From Paraescarpia echinospica (Eukaryota; Annelida; Polychaeta; Sabellida; Siboglinidae): a DNA stretch of 64,000 bases. Of the stretch, positions 24,001 to 34,583 are shown piece by piece (the first letter of the stretch is position 1; every line of letters starts with the position of its first letter). The stretch covers positions 58,335,973 to 58,399,972 of the forward strand of contig CM034542.1 in NCBI GenBank assembly GCA_020002185.1. The letters are read 5' to 3'. The translations under genes and the position numbers were made by a program. Under the pieces are notes generated by a model, which ran no database searches, was not told the DNA's origin, and saw only the letters and a list, made by a program, of their open reading frames with translations.

Positions 24001-27000
24001 TATGTGATGTCATCAGTAGAGTGTAAGGTACAGGGTGAGTAGTGACTGCACAACTATGATATGTGATGTCATCAATAGAGTGTAAGGTGCGGGGTGAGTG
24101 GTGACTGCACACCTATGATATGTGATGTCATCAGTAGTGTAAAGTACAGGGTGAGTGGTGACTGCACACCTATGATATGTGATGTCATCAGTAGAGTGTA
24201 AGGTACGGGGTGAGTGGTGACTGCACACCTATGATATGTGATGTCATCAGTAGTGTAAAGTACAGGGTGAGTGGTGACTGCACACCTATGATATGTGATG
24301 TCATCAGTAGTGTAAGGTAAGGGGTGAGTGGTGACTGCACACCTATGATATGTGATGTCATCAGTAGTGTAAAGTTCAGGGTGAGTGGTGACTGCACACC
24401 TATGATATGTGATGTCATCAGTAGAGTGTGAGGTACGGGGTGAGTGATGACTGCACACCTATGATATGTGATGTCATCAGTACAGTGTGAGGTACGAGGT
24501 GAGTAGTGACTGCACACCTATGATATGTGATGTCATCAATAGTGTGAGGTATGGGGTGAGTGGTGACTGCACACCTATGACATGTGATGTCATCAGTAGA
24601 GGGTGAGGTACGAGGTGAGTGGTGACTGCACACCTATGATATCTGATGTCATCAGGAGTGTAAGGTACGGGGTGAGTGGTGACTGCACACCTATGATATG
24701 TGATGTCATCAGTAGTGTAAAGTACTGGGTGAGTGGTGACTGCACACCTATGACATGTGATGTCATCAGTAGAGGGTGAGGTACGAGGTGAATGGTGACT
24801 GCACACCTATGATATGTGATGTCATCAGTAGAGTGTAAGGTACAGGGTGAGTGGTGACTGCACACCTATGATATGTGATGTCATCAGTAGAGTGTAAGGT
24901 ACAGGGTGAGTGGTGACTGCACACCTATGATATGTGATGTCATCAGTAGGGTAAGGTACGGGGTGAGTGGTGACTGCACACCTATGACATGTGATGTCAT
25001 CAGTAGAGGGTGAGGTACGAGGTGAGTGGTGAATGCACACCTATGATATGTGATGTCATCAGTAGGGTAAGGTACGGGGTGAGTGGTGTCTGCACACCTA
25101 TGATATGTGATGTCATCAGTAGTGTAAGGTACGGGGTGAGTGGTGTCTGCACACCTATGATATGTGATGTCATCAGTAGGGTAAGGTACGGGGTGAGTGG
25201 TGTCTGCACACCTATGATATGTGATGTCATCAGTAGGGTAAGGTACGGGGTGAGTGGTGTCTGCACACCTATGATATGTGATGTCATCAGTAGTGTAAGG
25301 TACGGGGTGAGTGTTGACTGCACACCTATGATATGTGATGTCATCAGTAGTGTAAGGTACGGGGTTTGTAGTGACTGCACACCTATGATATGTGATGTCA
25401 TCAGTAGAGTGTAAGGTACAGTGTGAGTGGTGACTGCACACCTATGATATGTGATGTCATCAGTAGGGTTAGGTACGGGGTGAGTGGTGACTGCACACCT
25501 ATGATATGTGATGTCATCAGTAGGGTAAGGTACAGAGTGAGTGGTGACCGTACACCTATGATATGTGATGTCATCAGTAAAGTGTAAGGTACAGTGTGAG
25601 TGGTGACTGCACACCTATGATATGTGATGTCATCAATAGAGTGTAAGGTACGGGGTTTGTAGTGACTGCAAACCTATGATATGTGATGTCATCAGTAGAG
25701 TGTAAGGTACAGTGTGAGTGGTGACTGCACAACTATGATATGTGATGTCATCAGTAGGGTTAGGTATGGGGTGAGTGGTGACTGCACACCTATGACATGT
25801 GATGTCATCAGTAGAGTGTAAGGTACGGGGTGAGTAGTGACTGCACACCTATGATATGTGATGTCATCAGTAGAGTGTAAGGTACAGGGTGAGTAGTGAC
25901 TGCACAACTATGATATGTGATGTCATCAATAGAGTGTAAGGTACGGGGTGAGTGGTGACTGCACACCTATGATATGTGATGTCATCAGTAGTGTAAAGTA
26001 CAGGGTGAGTGGTGACTGCACACCTATGATATGTGATGTCATCAGTAGAGTGTAAGGTACGGGGTGAGTGGTGACTGCACACCTATGATATGTGATGTCA
26101 TCAGTAGAGTAAAGTACAGGGTGAGTGGTGTCTGCACACCTATGACATGTGATGTCATCAGTAGAGGGTGAGGTACGAGGTGAGTGGTGACTGCACACCT
26201 ATGATATGTGATGTCATCAGTAGAGTAAAGTACAGGGTGAGTGGTGACTGCACACCTATGATATCTGATGTCATCAGGAGTGTAAGGTACAGGGTGAGTG
26301 GTGACTGCACACCTATGATATGTGATGTCATCAGTAGTGTAAAGTACTGGGTGAGTGGTGACTGCACACCTATGACATGTGATGTCATCAGTAGAGGGTG
26401 AGGTACGAGGTGAATGGTGACTGCACACCTATGATATGTGATGTCATCAGTAGAGTGTAAGGTACGGGGTGAGTGGTGACTGCACACCTATGATATGTGA
26501 TGTCATCAGTAGAGTGTAAGGTACAGGGTGAGTGGTGACTGCACACCTATGATATGTGATGTCATCAGTAGGGTAAGGTACAGGGTGAGTGGTGACTGCA
26601 CACCTATAATATGTGATGTCATCAGTAGAGTGTAAGGTACAGGGTGAGTGGTGACTGCACACCTATGATATGTGATGTCATCAGTAGGGTAAGGTACGGG
26701 GTGAGTGGTGACTGCACACCTATGACATGTGATGTCATCAGTAGAGGGTGAGGTACGAGGTGAGTGGTGACTGCACACCTATGATATGTGATGTCATCAG
26801 TAGAGTGTAAGGTACGGGGTGAGTGGTGACTGCACACCTATGATGTGTGATGTCATCAGTAGGGTAAGGTACAGAGTGAGTGGTGACCGTACACCTATGA
26901 TATGTGATGTCATCAGTAGAGTGTAAGGTACGGGGTGAGTGGTGACTGCACACCTATGATATGTGATGTCATCAGTAGTGTAAAGTACAGGGTGAGTGGT

Positions 27001-28469
27001 GACTGCACACCTATGATATGTGATGTCATCAGTAGGGTAAGGTACGGGGTGAGTGGTGACTGCACACCTATGATATGTGATGTCATCAGTAGAGTAAGGT
27101 ACGGGGTGAGTGGTGTCTTTACACCTATGATATGTGATGTCATCAGGAGTGTAAGGTATGGGGTGAGTGGTGACTGCACACCTATGACATGTGATGTCAT
27201 CAGTAGAGTGTAAGGTACGGGGTGAGTAGTGACTGCACACCTATGATATGTGATGTCATCAGTAGAGTGTAAGGTACAGGGTGAGTAGTGACTGCACACC
27301 TATGATATGTGATGTCATCAGTAGTGTAAAGTACAGGGTGAGTGGTGACTGCACACCTATGATATGTGATGTCATCAGTAGAGTGTAAGGTACGGGGTGA
27401 GTGGTGACTGCACACCTATGATATGTGATGTCATCAGTAGTGTAAAGTACAGGGTGAGTGGTGACTGCACACCTATGATATGTGATGTCATCAGTAGTGT
27501 AAGGTAAGGGGTGAGTGGTGACTGCACACCTATGATATGTGATGTCATCAGTAGTGTAAAGTTCAGGGTGAGTGGTGACTGCACACCTATGATATGTGAT
27601 GTCATCAGTAGAGTGTGAGGTACGGGGTGAGTGATGACTGCACACCTATGATATGTGATGTCATCAGTACAGTGTGAGGTACGAGGTGAGTAGTGACTGC
27701 ACACCTATGATATGTGATGTCATCAATAGTGTGAGGTATGGGGTGAGTGGTGACTGCACACCTATGACATGTGATGTCATCAGTAGAGGGTGAGGTACGA
27801 GGTGAGTGGTGACTGCACACCTATGATATCTGATGTCATCAGGAGTGTAAGGTACGGGGTGAGTGGTGACTGCACACCTATGATATGTGATGTCATCAGT
27901 AGTGTAAAGTACTGGGTGAGTGGTGACTGCACACCTATGACATGTGATGTCATCAGTAGAGGGTGAGGTACGAGGTGAATGGTGACTGCACACCTATGAT
28001 ATGTGATGTCATCAGTAGAGTGTAAGGTACAGGGTGAGTGGTGACTGCACACCTATGATATGTGATGTCATCAGTAGAGTGTAAGGTACAGGGTGAGTGG
28101 TGACTGCACACCTATGATATGTGATGTCATCAGTAGGGTAAGGTACGGGGTGAGTGGTGACTGCACACCTATGACATGTGATGTCATCAGTAGAGGGTGA
28201 GGTACGAGGTGAGTGGTGAATGCACACCTATGATATGTGATGTCATCAGTAGGGTAAGGTACGGGGTGAGTGGTGTCTGCACACCTATGATATGTGATGT
28301 CATCAGTAGTGTAAGGTACGGGGTGAGTGGTGTCTGCACACCTATGATATGTGATGTCATCAGTAGGGTAAGGTACGGGGTGAGTGGTGTCTGCACACCT
28401 ATGATATGTGATGTCATCAGTAGGGTAAGGTACGGGGTGAGTGGTGTCTGCACACCTATGATATGTGAT
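18021..28469. repeat. 57/59-bp satellite with higher-order duplications, about 180 units, cut by the gap
   Basis: The unit carries GGTGAGTGGTGACTGCACAC, CTATGATATGTGATGTCATC and AGTAGAGTGTAAGGTAC. Units with AGTAGAGTGTAAGG are 59 bp; units with AGTAGGGTAAGG or AGTAGTGTAAAG are 57 bp (19 codons), so runs of 57-bp units stay open in frame. Variants are shared in blocks. Sequence at 18.2-19.2 kb recurs 1202 bp later, 22.3-23.65 kb recurs 1791 bp later, and 20.4-23.49 kb recurs 4978 bp later up to the gap. All apparent proteins here (70-300 codons on both strands) are translations of the repeat. Confidence 0.97.
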
Positions 28470-29469
28470 NNNNNNNNNNNNNNNNNNNNNNNNNNNNNNN
28501 NNNNNNNNNNNNNNNNNNNNNNNNNNNNNNNNNNNNNNNNNNNNNNNNNNNNNNNNNNNNNNNNNNNNNNNNNNNNNNNNNNNNNNNNNNNNNNNNNNNN
28601 NNNNNNNNNNNNNNNNNNNNNNNNNNNNNNNNNNNNNNNNNNNNNNNNNNNNNNNNNNNNNNNNNNNNNNNNNNNNNNNNNNNNNNNNNNNNNNNNNNNN
28701 NNNNNNNNNNNNNNNNNNNNNNNNNNNNNNNNNNNNNNNNNNNNNNNNNNNNNNNNNNNNNNNNNNNNNNNNNNNNNNNNNNNNNNNNNNNNNNNNNNNN
28801 NNNNNNNNNNNNNNNNNNNNNNNNNNNNNNNNNNNNNNNNNNNNNNNNNNNNNNNNNNNNNNNNNNNNNNNNNNNNNNNNNNNNNNNNNNNNNNNNNNNN
28901 NNNNNNNNNNNNNNNNNNNNNNNNNNNNNNNNNNNNNNNNNNNNNNNNNNNNNNNNNNNNNNNNNNNNNNNNNNNNNNNNNNNNNNNNNNNNNNNNNNNN
29001 NNNNNNNNNNNNNNNNNNNNNNNNNNNNNNNNNNNNNNNNNNNNNNNNNNNNNNNNNNNNNNNNNNNNNNNNNNNNNNNNNNNNNNNNNNNNNNNNNNNN
29101 NNNNNNNNNNNNNNNNNNNNNNNNNNNNNNNNNNNNNNNNNNNNNNNNNNNNNNNNNNNNNNNNNNNNNNNNNNNNNNNNNNNNNNNNNNNNNNNNNNNN
29201 NNNNNNNNNNNNNNNNNNNNNNNNNNNNNNNNNNNNNNNNNNNNNNNNNNNNNNNNNNNNNNNNNNNNNNNNNNNNNNNNNNNNNNNNNNNNNNNNNNNN
29301 NNNNNNNNNNNNNNNNNNNNNNNNNNNNNNNNNNNNNNNNNNNNNNNNNNNNNNNNNNNNNNNNNNNNNNNNNNNNNNNNNNNNNNNNNNNNNNNNNNNN
29401 NNNNNNNNNNNNNNNNNNNNNNNNNNNNNNNNNNNNNNNNNNNNNNNNNNNNNNNNNNNNNNNNNNNNN
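28470..29469. other. Assembly gap, exactly 1000 N
   Basis: Exactly 1000 undetermined bases: a round placeholder, so the true distance is unknown. The left side is the 57/59-bp satellite and the right side is an unrelated G-rich minisatellite, so the satellite's right border is not seen. Confidence 0.99.
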
Positions 29470-30515
29470 GTTCATCTTAGGGGGGAGAGTGGGGAAAGAG
29501 GTTCATCTTACGGGGGGCAGTGGGGGAAGAGGTTCATCTTAAGGGAGCAGTGTGGAAGAGGTTCATCTTAAGGGGCAGTGTGGGAAGAGGTTCATCTTAT
29601 GGCGGCAGTGTGGGAAGAGGTTCATCTTAAGGGGGCAGTGTGGGAAGAGGTCTTATGGGGGCAGTGGGGGAAGAGGTTCATCTTACGAGGGGCAGTGGGG
29701 GAAAAGGTTCATCTTACGAGGGGCAGTGTGGGAAGAGGTTCATCTTATGGGGGCAGTGTGGGAAGAGGTTCATCTTAAGGGGCAGAGTGGGAAGAGGTAT
29801 TATGGGGGCAGTGGGGGAAGAGGTTCATCTTACGGGGGGCAGTGGAGGGGGCAGTGGGGAAAGAGGTTCATCTTAGGGGGAAGAGTGGGGGAAGAGGTTC
29901 ATCCTGCGGGGGGCAGTGGGGGAAGAGGTTAATCTTATGGGGGGGGGCAGTGGGGGAAAAGGTTCATCTTACGGGGGGCAGTGGGGGAAGAGGTTCATCT
30001 TAAGGGAGCAGTGGGGAAGAGGTTCATCTTAAGGGGCAGTGGGGGAAGAGGTTCATCTTAAGGGAGCTATGTAGTGTGGAAGAGGTCCATCTGGTAAAGC
30101 AGTGGAAGAGGTTCATCTTAAGGGGCAGTGTTATGGGGGCAGTGGGGGAAGAGGTTCATCTTACGAGGGGCAGTGGGGGAAGAGGTTCATCTTAAGGGGC
30201 AGTGTGGGAAGAGGTTCATCTTATGGGGGCAGTGTGGGAAGAGGTTCATCTTAAGGGGCAGTGTGGGAAGAGGTCTTATGGGGGCAGTGGGGGAAGAGGT
30301 TCATCTTACGGGGGGCAGTGGGGAAGAGGTTCATCTTAAGGGAGCAGTGGGGGAAGAGGTTCATCTTGAGGGGGCAGTGTGGGAAGAGGTTCATCTTAAG
30401 GGGCAGTATGGGAAGAGGTTCATCCTACGGGGGGCAGTGGGGGAAGTGGTTCATCTTAGGGGGGAGAGTGGGGGAAGAGGTTCATCTTACGGGGGGCAGT
30501 GGGGAAAGAGATTCA
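29470..30515. repeat. G-rich minisatellite, unit about 29-31 bp, about 34 copies
   Basis: The unit is close to GGGGCAGTGTGGGAAGAGG plus TTCATCTTAAG, with G-run lengths varying from 3 to 9 and with shortened copies (AAGAGGTCTTATGG, 29655 and 30271). The plus strand is strongly purine-rich with several GGGG blocks per unit. Plus-strand frames up to 163 codons are repeat translations. The left border is inside the gap. Confidence 0.95.
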
Positions 30516-30617
30516 TCACTTCGTTCTATTCTTACATAGAAACTAATTCAGCTGATGTGTTCTTTCTCATTGAATTGACCAAGGTACAAGTGCAATTGTG
30601 TATATGTGGAATTGTGT

Positions 30618-31572
30618 GATCACTGACAGTGTGATGATGTGGTCACTGTCAGTGTGTTGATGTGACCATTGACAGTATGTTGATGTGACCACTGAGTGTG
30701 GTGATGTGACCAATGACAGTGTGGTGATGTGACCACTGACAGTATGTTGATGTGACCACTGAGTGTGGTGATGTGACCATTGAGTGTGGTGATGTGACCA
30801 CTGAGTGTGGTGATGTGACCAATGACAGTGTGGTGATGTGACCACTGACAGTGTGGTGATGTGACCATTGAGTGTGGTGATGTGACCACTGAGTGTGGTG
30901 ATGTGACCAATGACAGTGTGGTGATGTGACCACTGACAGTGTGGTGATGTGACCATTGAGTGTAGTGATGTGACCACTGAGTGTGGTGATGTGACCAATG
31001 ACAGTGTGGTGATGTGACCACTGACAGTGTGGTGATGTGACCATTGAGTGTGGTGATGTGACCACTGAGTGTGGTGATGTGACCACTGACAGTGTGGTGA
31101 TGTGACCACTGACAGTGTGGTGATGTGACCATTGAGTGTGGTGATGTAACCAATGACAGTGTGGTGATGTGACCATTGAGTGTAGTGATGTGACCACTGA
31201 GTGTGGTGATGTGACCAATGACAGTGTGGTGATGTGACCACTGACAGTGTGGTGATGTGACCATTGAGTGTGGTGATGTGACCACTGAGTGTGGTGATGT
31301 GACCAATGACAGTGTGGTGATGTGACCACTGACAGTGTGGTGATGTGACCATTGAGTGTAGTGATGTGACCACTGAGTGTGGTGATGTGACCAATGACAG
31401 TGTGGTGATGTGACCACTGACAGTGTGGTGATGTGACCATTGAGTGTGGTGATGTGACCACTGAGTGTGGTGATGTGACCACTGACAGTGTGGTGATGTG
31501 ACCACTGACAGTGTGGTGATGTGACCATTGAGTGTGGTGATGTAACCAATGACAGTGTGATCGTGTGACTAT
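30618..31572. repeat. 21/23-bp minisatellite with mixed unit order
   Basis: Units GTGTGGTGATGTGACCACTG plus ACA (23 bp) and GTGTGGTGATGTGACCATTG plus A (21 bp) alternate, together with a CAATGACA type. Longer blocks recur (a shared arrangement at 30.84-31.08 kb and 31.25-31.5 kb). All three minus-strand frames are open for about 310-340 codons and encode only His/Thr/Ser-rich repeats, so no protein is annotated. Confidence 0.95.
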
Positions 31573-31726
31573 TGACATGTGTTACTAAATGAGAATCAAA
31601 AAACATATTATAAGCTACATCAAGACCCTGAAGGTTTTGCATAATTTAAATGACTAAACATGACATAATTTGACGACAACTACAAAGATGGCGATATAAT
31701 TACCAATTGACTTGTTGAGAACTGAC

Positions 31727-31801
31727 CTGAGTTACCCTGATGTTGCCCCCAATGAAGAGCAGGGGGTAGGGTGACACCATGGTGGTGTCATACAGGAAGA
31801 T
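31727..31801 (-). pseudogene. DEAH-box RNA helicase exon (OB-fold segment), acceptor lost
   Basis: On the minus strand, 25 codons read IFLYDTTMVSPYPLLFIGGN, then IRVTQ, followed by a good donor CAG|GTCAGT. This is the OB-fold motif near the C-terminus of DHX36/DHX29/DHX57-type DEAH helicases (consensus F-L-x-D-x-T-x-V-S-P-Y-x-L-L-F-F-G-G). In front of it is a T9 tract and then AATCTTCC. The AG expected directly before ATCTTCC is absent, so the exon cannot be spliced in as written. This is either a real loss or a base error at the homopolymer. The exon expected between this and 32134-32274 is also missing. Confidence 0.6.
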
Positions 31802-32133
31802 TAAAAAAAAACAGTGCATTTCACACTGACTTGATATAGAACTGGGGTTACATTCTTGAACAACTTGATGCAATAATTCCAACATTTAACAGTACTTCTT
31901 TAACTTTCAATATCTACCTAGATGCACACATACACAGGCCCTATACATATAACACCAGCTGGAAAAAGACCTTTGGGCATATGACGGTTCAGTTATTGTC
32001 GTTTAATTAAGTGTCTAACTTTTATAGATTCACTGTTTAAATCAGTTTTAAACAATTGTATGTAAAGCAAGATTTGGGTGCTATACAAATTTTGACCGTT
32101 TATTGTTATAATTGTCTTTGAGGTATTTCTGCC

Positions 32134-32274
32134 TCATCTCTGCCAGCGTGCTCTGCTGCGCCCAGCCTCTGTTCCTGAGTTGCGGTTGGCATCAGCTGCT
32201 TTCGGGTTATCTGACTTGATGAAACCCATCTCATGCAGGAACTGGGCAAACTGACGTCTCATGTCCTGTAACAT
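32134..32274 (-). pseudogene. DEAH-box RNA helicase-like exon, runs into a stop
   Basis: After the acceptor GTTGTGTTTAG, the minus strand reads MLQDMRRQFAQFLHEMGFIK, then SDNPKAADANRNSG. This is the helix before the OB fold in DHX36/DHX57-type helicases, which normally continues into a segment ending in a CAGLYPN motif. Instead the frame goes on with unrelated residues and ends at TGA (32134) without any GT donor. Together with 31727-31801 this looks like a broken or mis-assembled helicase gene. Confidence 0.5.
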
Positions 32275-32409
32275 CTAAACACAACACAGGAGGTACACAA
32301 CTGACATCAGACATTCTTCTTCCAGTAAATGCCCACAATCATTTGGTTGATTATTCTGGCTTTGGGAGTTTAGATAATGGGATGCCAGCTCAGTGAGTAC
32401 ACAACAGGT

Positions 32410-32622
32410 TTGTTTCCCTGAGTGGGATCTTTTACTTCCCCTGGCATAGACACCAGATAGAAGGGACCAACAGAGGCAACGTTGGGTGAACAAAATTGAA
32501 CAAGTTTCGACTCGATGGCCAATACCAGTCCGGACCCACCGACCAATCAGCACCAGGATTTGAACCCCAGTTCCTCTGATTGACAGTCCGGCACCCTAAC
32601 CACTTGACCACCATGCCCCACA
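32410..32622 (-). mobile_element. tRNA-derived SINE
   Basis: On the minus strand the head resembles a tRNA: GGGGCATGGTGGTCAAGTGG with an A box (TGGTCAAGTGG, 32610-32600), then a B box GGTTCAAATCC (32566-32556) at the correct spacing. The body continues CTGATTGGTCGGTGGGTCCG to about 32410 (AGGGGAAGTAAAAGATCCCA). It cannot be an active tRNA gene: the arms do not close properly and the 3' half is SINE body. Confidence 0.75.
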
Positions 32623-32859
32623 TTCACAGCAGACATTGTCTTCAAAAGGAAAGCACTACATTATTTATTCTAATGTAATGTTGAAGATTAATACAAGAAT
32701 AAACATATTAACAGTCTACTGTCTGTGACATTGTTTTTAAAGTCCGAAACAGTATTTGCAATTTAAATGTTGCACCTGCAAATTGTAGAAAGTGCTAAGG
32801 TAACACTCAGATGCTAAACAACCTCTGTTGGAAATATTGTGAAGGCCAGACGGGTTAAT

Positions 32860-34029
32860 CACAAAGTCCTTTGATGTTTAGCACAACTGCGTGGTTCCCA
32901 CGTTCAAGACAACAGATAACATGTGCTGATCGAGGTACACTTTTTTGTATTTGCCCGATGAGTTGCAGAACCTGCCTAGTCCCTGCACCACGTTCAGGGC
33001 ATCGCGGAGGAACGGTGCACTCTCGTTGGCCTGCGCATAGATGAGGTGCGTGATGTGTACCGCAATGCGTGTAGTTCGCCAGTGGTTGCATCATCTTGAT
33101 CAGAGCCTGGCAACCCTGGTATTTGACCGACATGTTGCTGGCTCCGTCATACGTTTGCGCTCACAGGTGCGTGATGGGGAGGTTGAGTCTGAGCAATGCG
33201 TCTTGCAGCATGTTGCTGAGGCTGGCACCAGTCGTCTCAGATACGTTGTACAGGCCGACGAAGTCCTCGACAACGTCGTACGCATCGTCTACATATCGCA
33301 CGCATATCGCCTCCTGTTCAACGCCTTGCACGTCTTGGGTGCCGTCAACAATTACCGCAAAAAGGCCAACGTTCTTGCAAATATTTCGCAGCACCATGTG
33401 TGCCTTGATCTTCAATAGCTCGTCTCGTACGGTAACGCTGGCGTAAGAGGTTGTGGGCCTCAGCCACCTCTTTAACAAGTCATCATCGCCGCTCCACACC
33501 TCTAAATACTTTGCGAAGTTGCCGTCGCTTGCCTCTTTGCCGCGTATTGCTGCGCCTTCACGCCTGAAGCCGCTCTGTCCGACTGCAGGGTCGCCACTAT
33601 CTTCAACGGAGCGTTGTGCGCCTTCCTTTGCTCATCCAGATGGTACGCGCTTAACTGCGCGTCACCGTCGTTGTTGGAAGACCGGAATCTCAAGTTGCTA
33701 TGAGAAATCATGAGCGCAGGTGTCTTTTGGTGGATTTTGAATTTCTCAATTGCCTTCTTCCAATTGAAAAATCCCTTCGAGACGAATGTGTCCTCAGAAT
33801 AGCGCGCCATGCCGGCCAAGTCAATGCATGCTGCATTTGCACAGGTAAAGCAGGAGACTCCGCCAACGTCAGCGTCAAAGTGGAGCCATGGAAAGCTATC
33901 AAACCACGTGCGCTGAAAACACAGCGTTCGCTTGCGAGCCGTTGCACACTGGTATGCATGCAGCCGACGTCCCTTGGCTGGTATGGCACCGACGGCAAGG
34001 TGGGTAACCGTGTCTGAGCTGTGCCGCAT
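32860..34029 (-). pseudogene. Dead hAT-like transposase (TTF zinc finger / DUF4371 type)
   Basis: Three frame-shifted minus-strand segments follow in order. 34029-33502 has the TTF-type zinc-finger region (RTLCFQRTWFDSFPWLHFD, then FTCANA), a WKKA linker and AHNAPLK-type text. 33499-33161 has the DUF4371 part (SVTVRDELLKIKAHMVL, FAVIVDGTQDVQGVEQEAIC, then RYVDD). 33133-32855 has NMSVKYQGCQALIKMMQPLA, then a Cys-His region. This is the domain order of ZMYM-like/hAT transposases found in many animal genomes. At least two frameshifts and the loss of the C-terminal dimerisation region make it non-functional. Confidence 0.8.
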
Positions 34030-34570
34030 CTCGCTGTTTCATCATCAACATCTTCACCGACAACTTCTGTCACTAATGCACGCGGATTATAAAAAAAATA
34101 ATTAGTATCGTTATACAAAGATATACTACCAGAGTGTAGGAAAATAATAGACGGGACTGATCAGTTATGCTATATGCTTGCAAATATATTTTTCTTCTGA
34201 AATAAAAAAGTGGGGAGGACATTTCCTATGCTGTCCCCCACGCTACAAAGTGGGGGGACGCATCCCGCCGCCCCCCACCGATCAATGCCTTTGCATTATA
34301 ATATGACACATTTTAAGATTACAATATAAAAAGGTGTACAATGAGGATGCTGGATACTCCCACTAAGACTAGAAAATAAGTCGCTACCGTGGGAGCCACA
34401 CATAGTATAATTATAGTTAAGTTTCTGTTGAAAAAAAAAATATAGACATAAGCAGTAACATAAAATAAGATACATCGTCAGTGAAAAAAAACAGGGTAGA
34501 TTATTTTATTTAAGATGTGTTTTCATATAATGTGGTGAGGAAAGCAAGTAAAAGTATGTTATGGTGTTTG
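34030..34570. other. AT-rich stretch with a GC-rich hairpin-prone island
   Basis: 34205-34285 contains GTGGGGAGGACATTTCCTAT and GTCCCCCACGCTACAAAGTG with repeated GTGGGG/CCCCAC blocks. It probably belongs to the 5' terminal region of the dead hAT-like element. The remainder has A9-A10 runs and no gene. Confidence 0.4.
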
Positions 34571-34583
34571 GGTGTGGGTGAAG

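Noticed and set aside
18185..28453. Many 70-300 codon frames on both strands
   Set aside because: Products of the 57/59-bp satellite; simultaneous openness on both strands is a repeat-length effect.
28197..29571. Open frames of 340-430 codons across the gap
   Set aside because: Consist mainly of undetermined residues from the 1000 N.
30567..31642. Three minus-strand frames of 309-340 codons, His/Thr-rich
   Set aside because: They are translations of the 21/23-bp minisatellite; none begins or ends in unique coding sequence.
32556..32620. A tRNA gene on the minus strand
   Set aside because: A and B boxes are present, but arms do not pair and a SINE body follows.
33041..33446. Plus-strand frames of 116-125 codons
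   Set aside because: Opposite strand of the dead hAT-like transposase.
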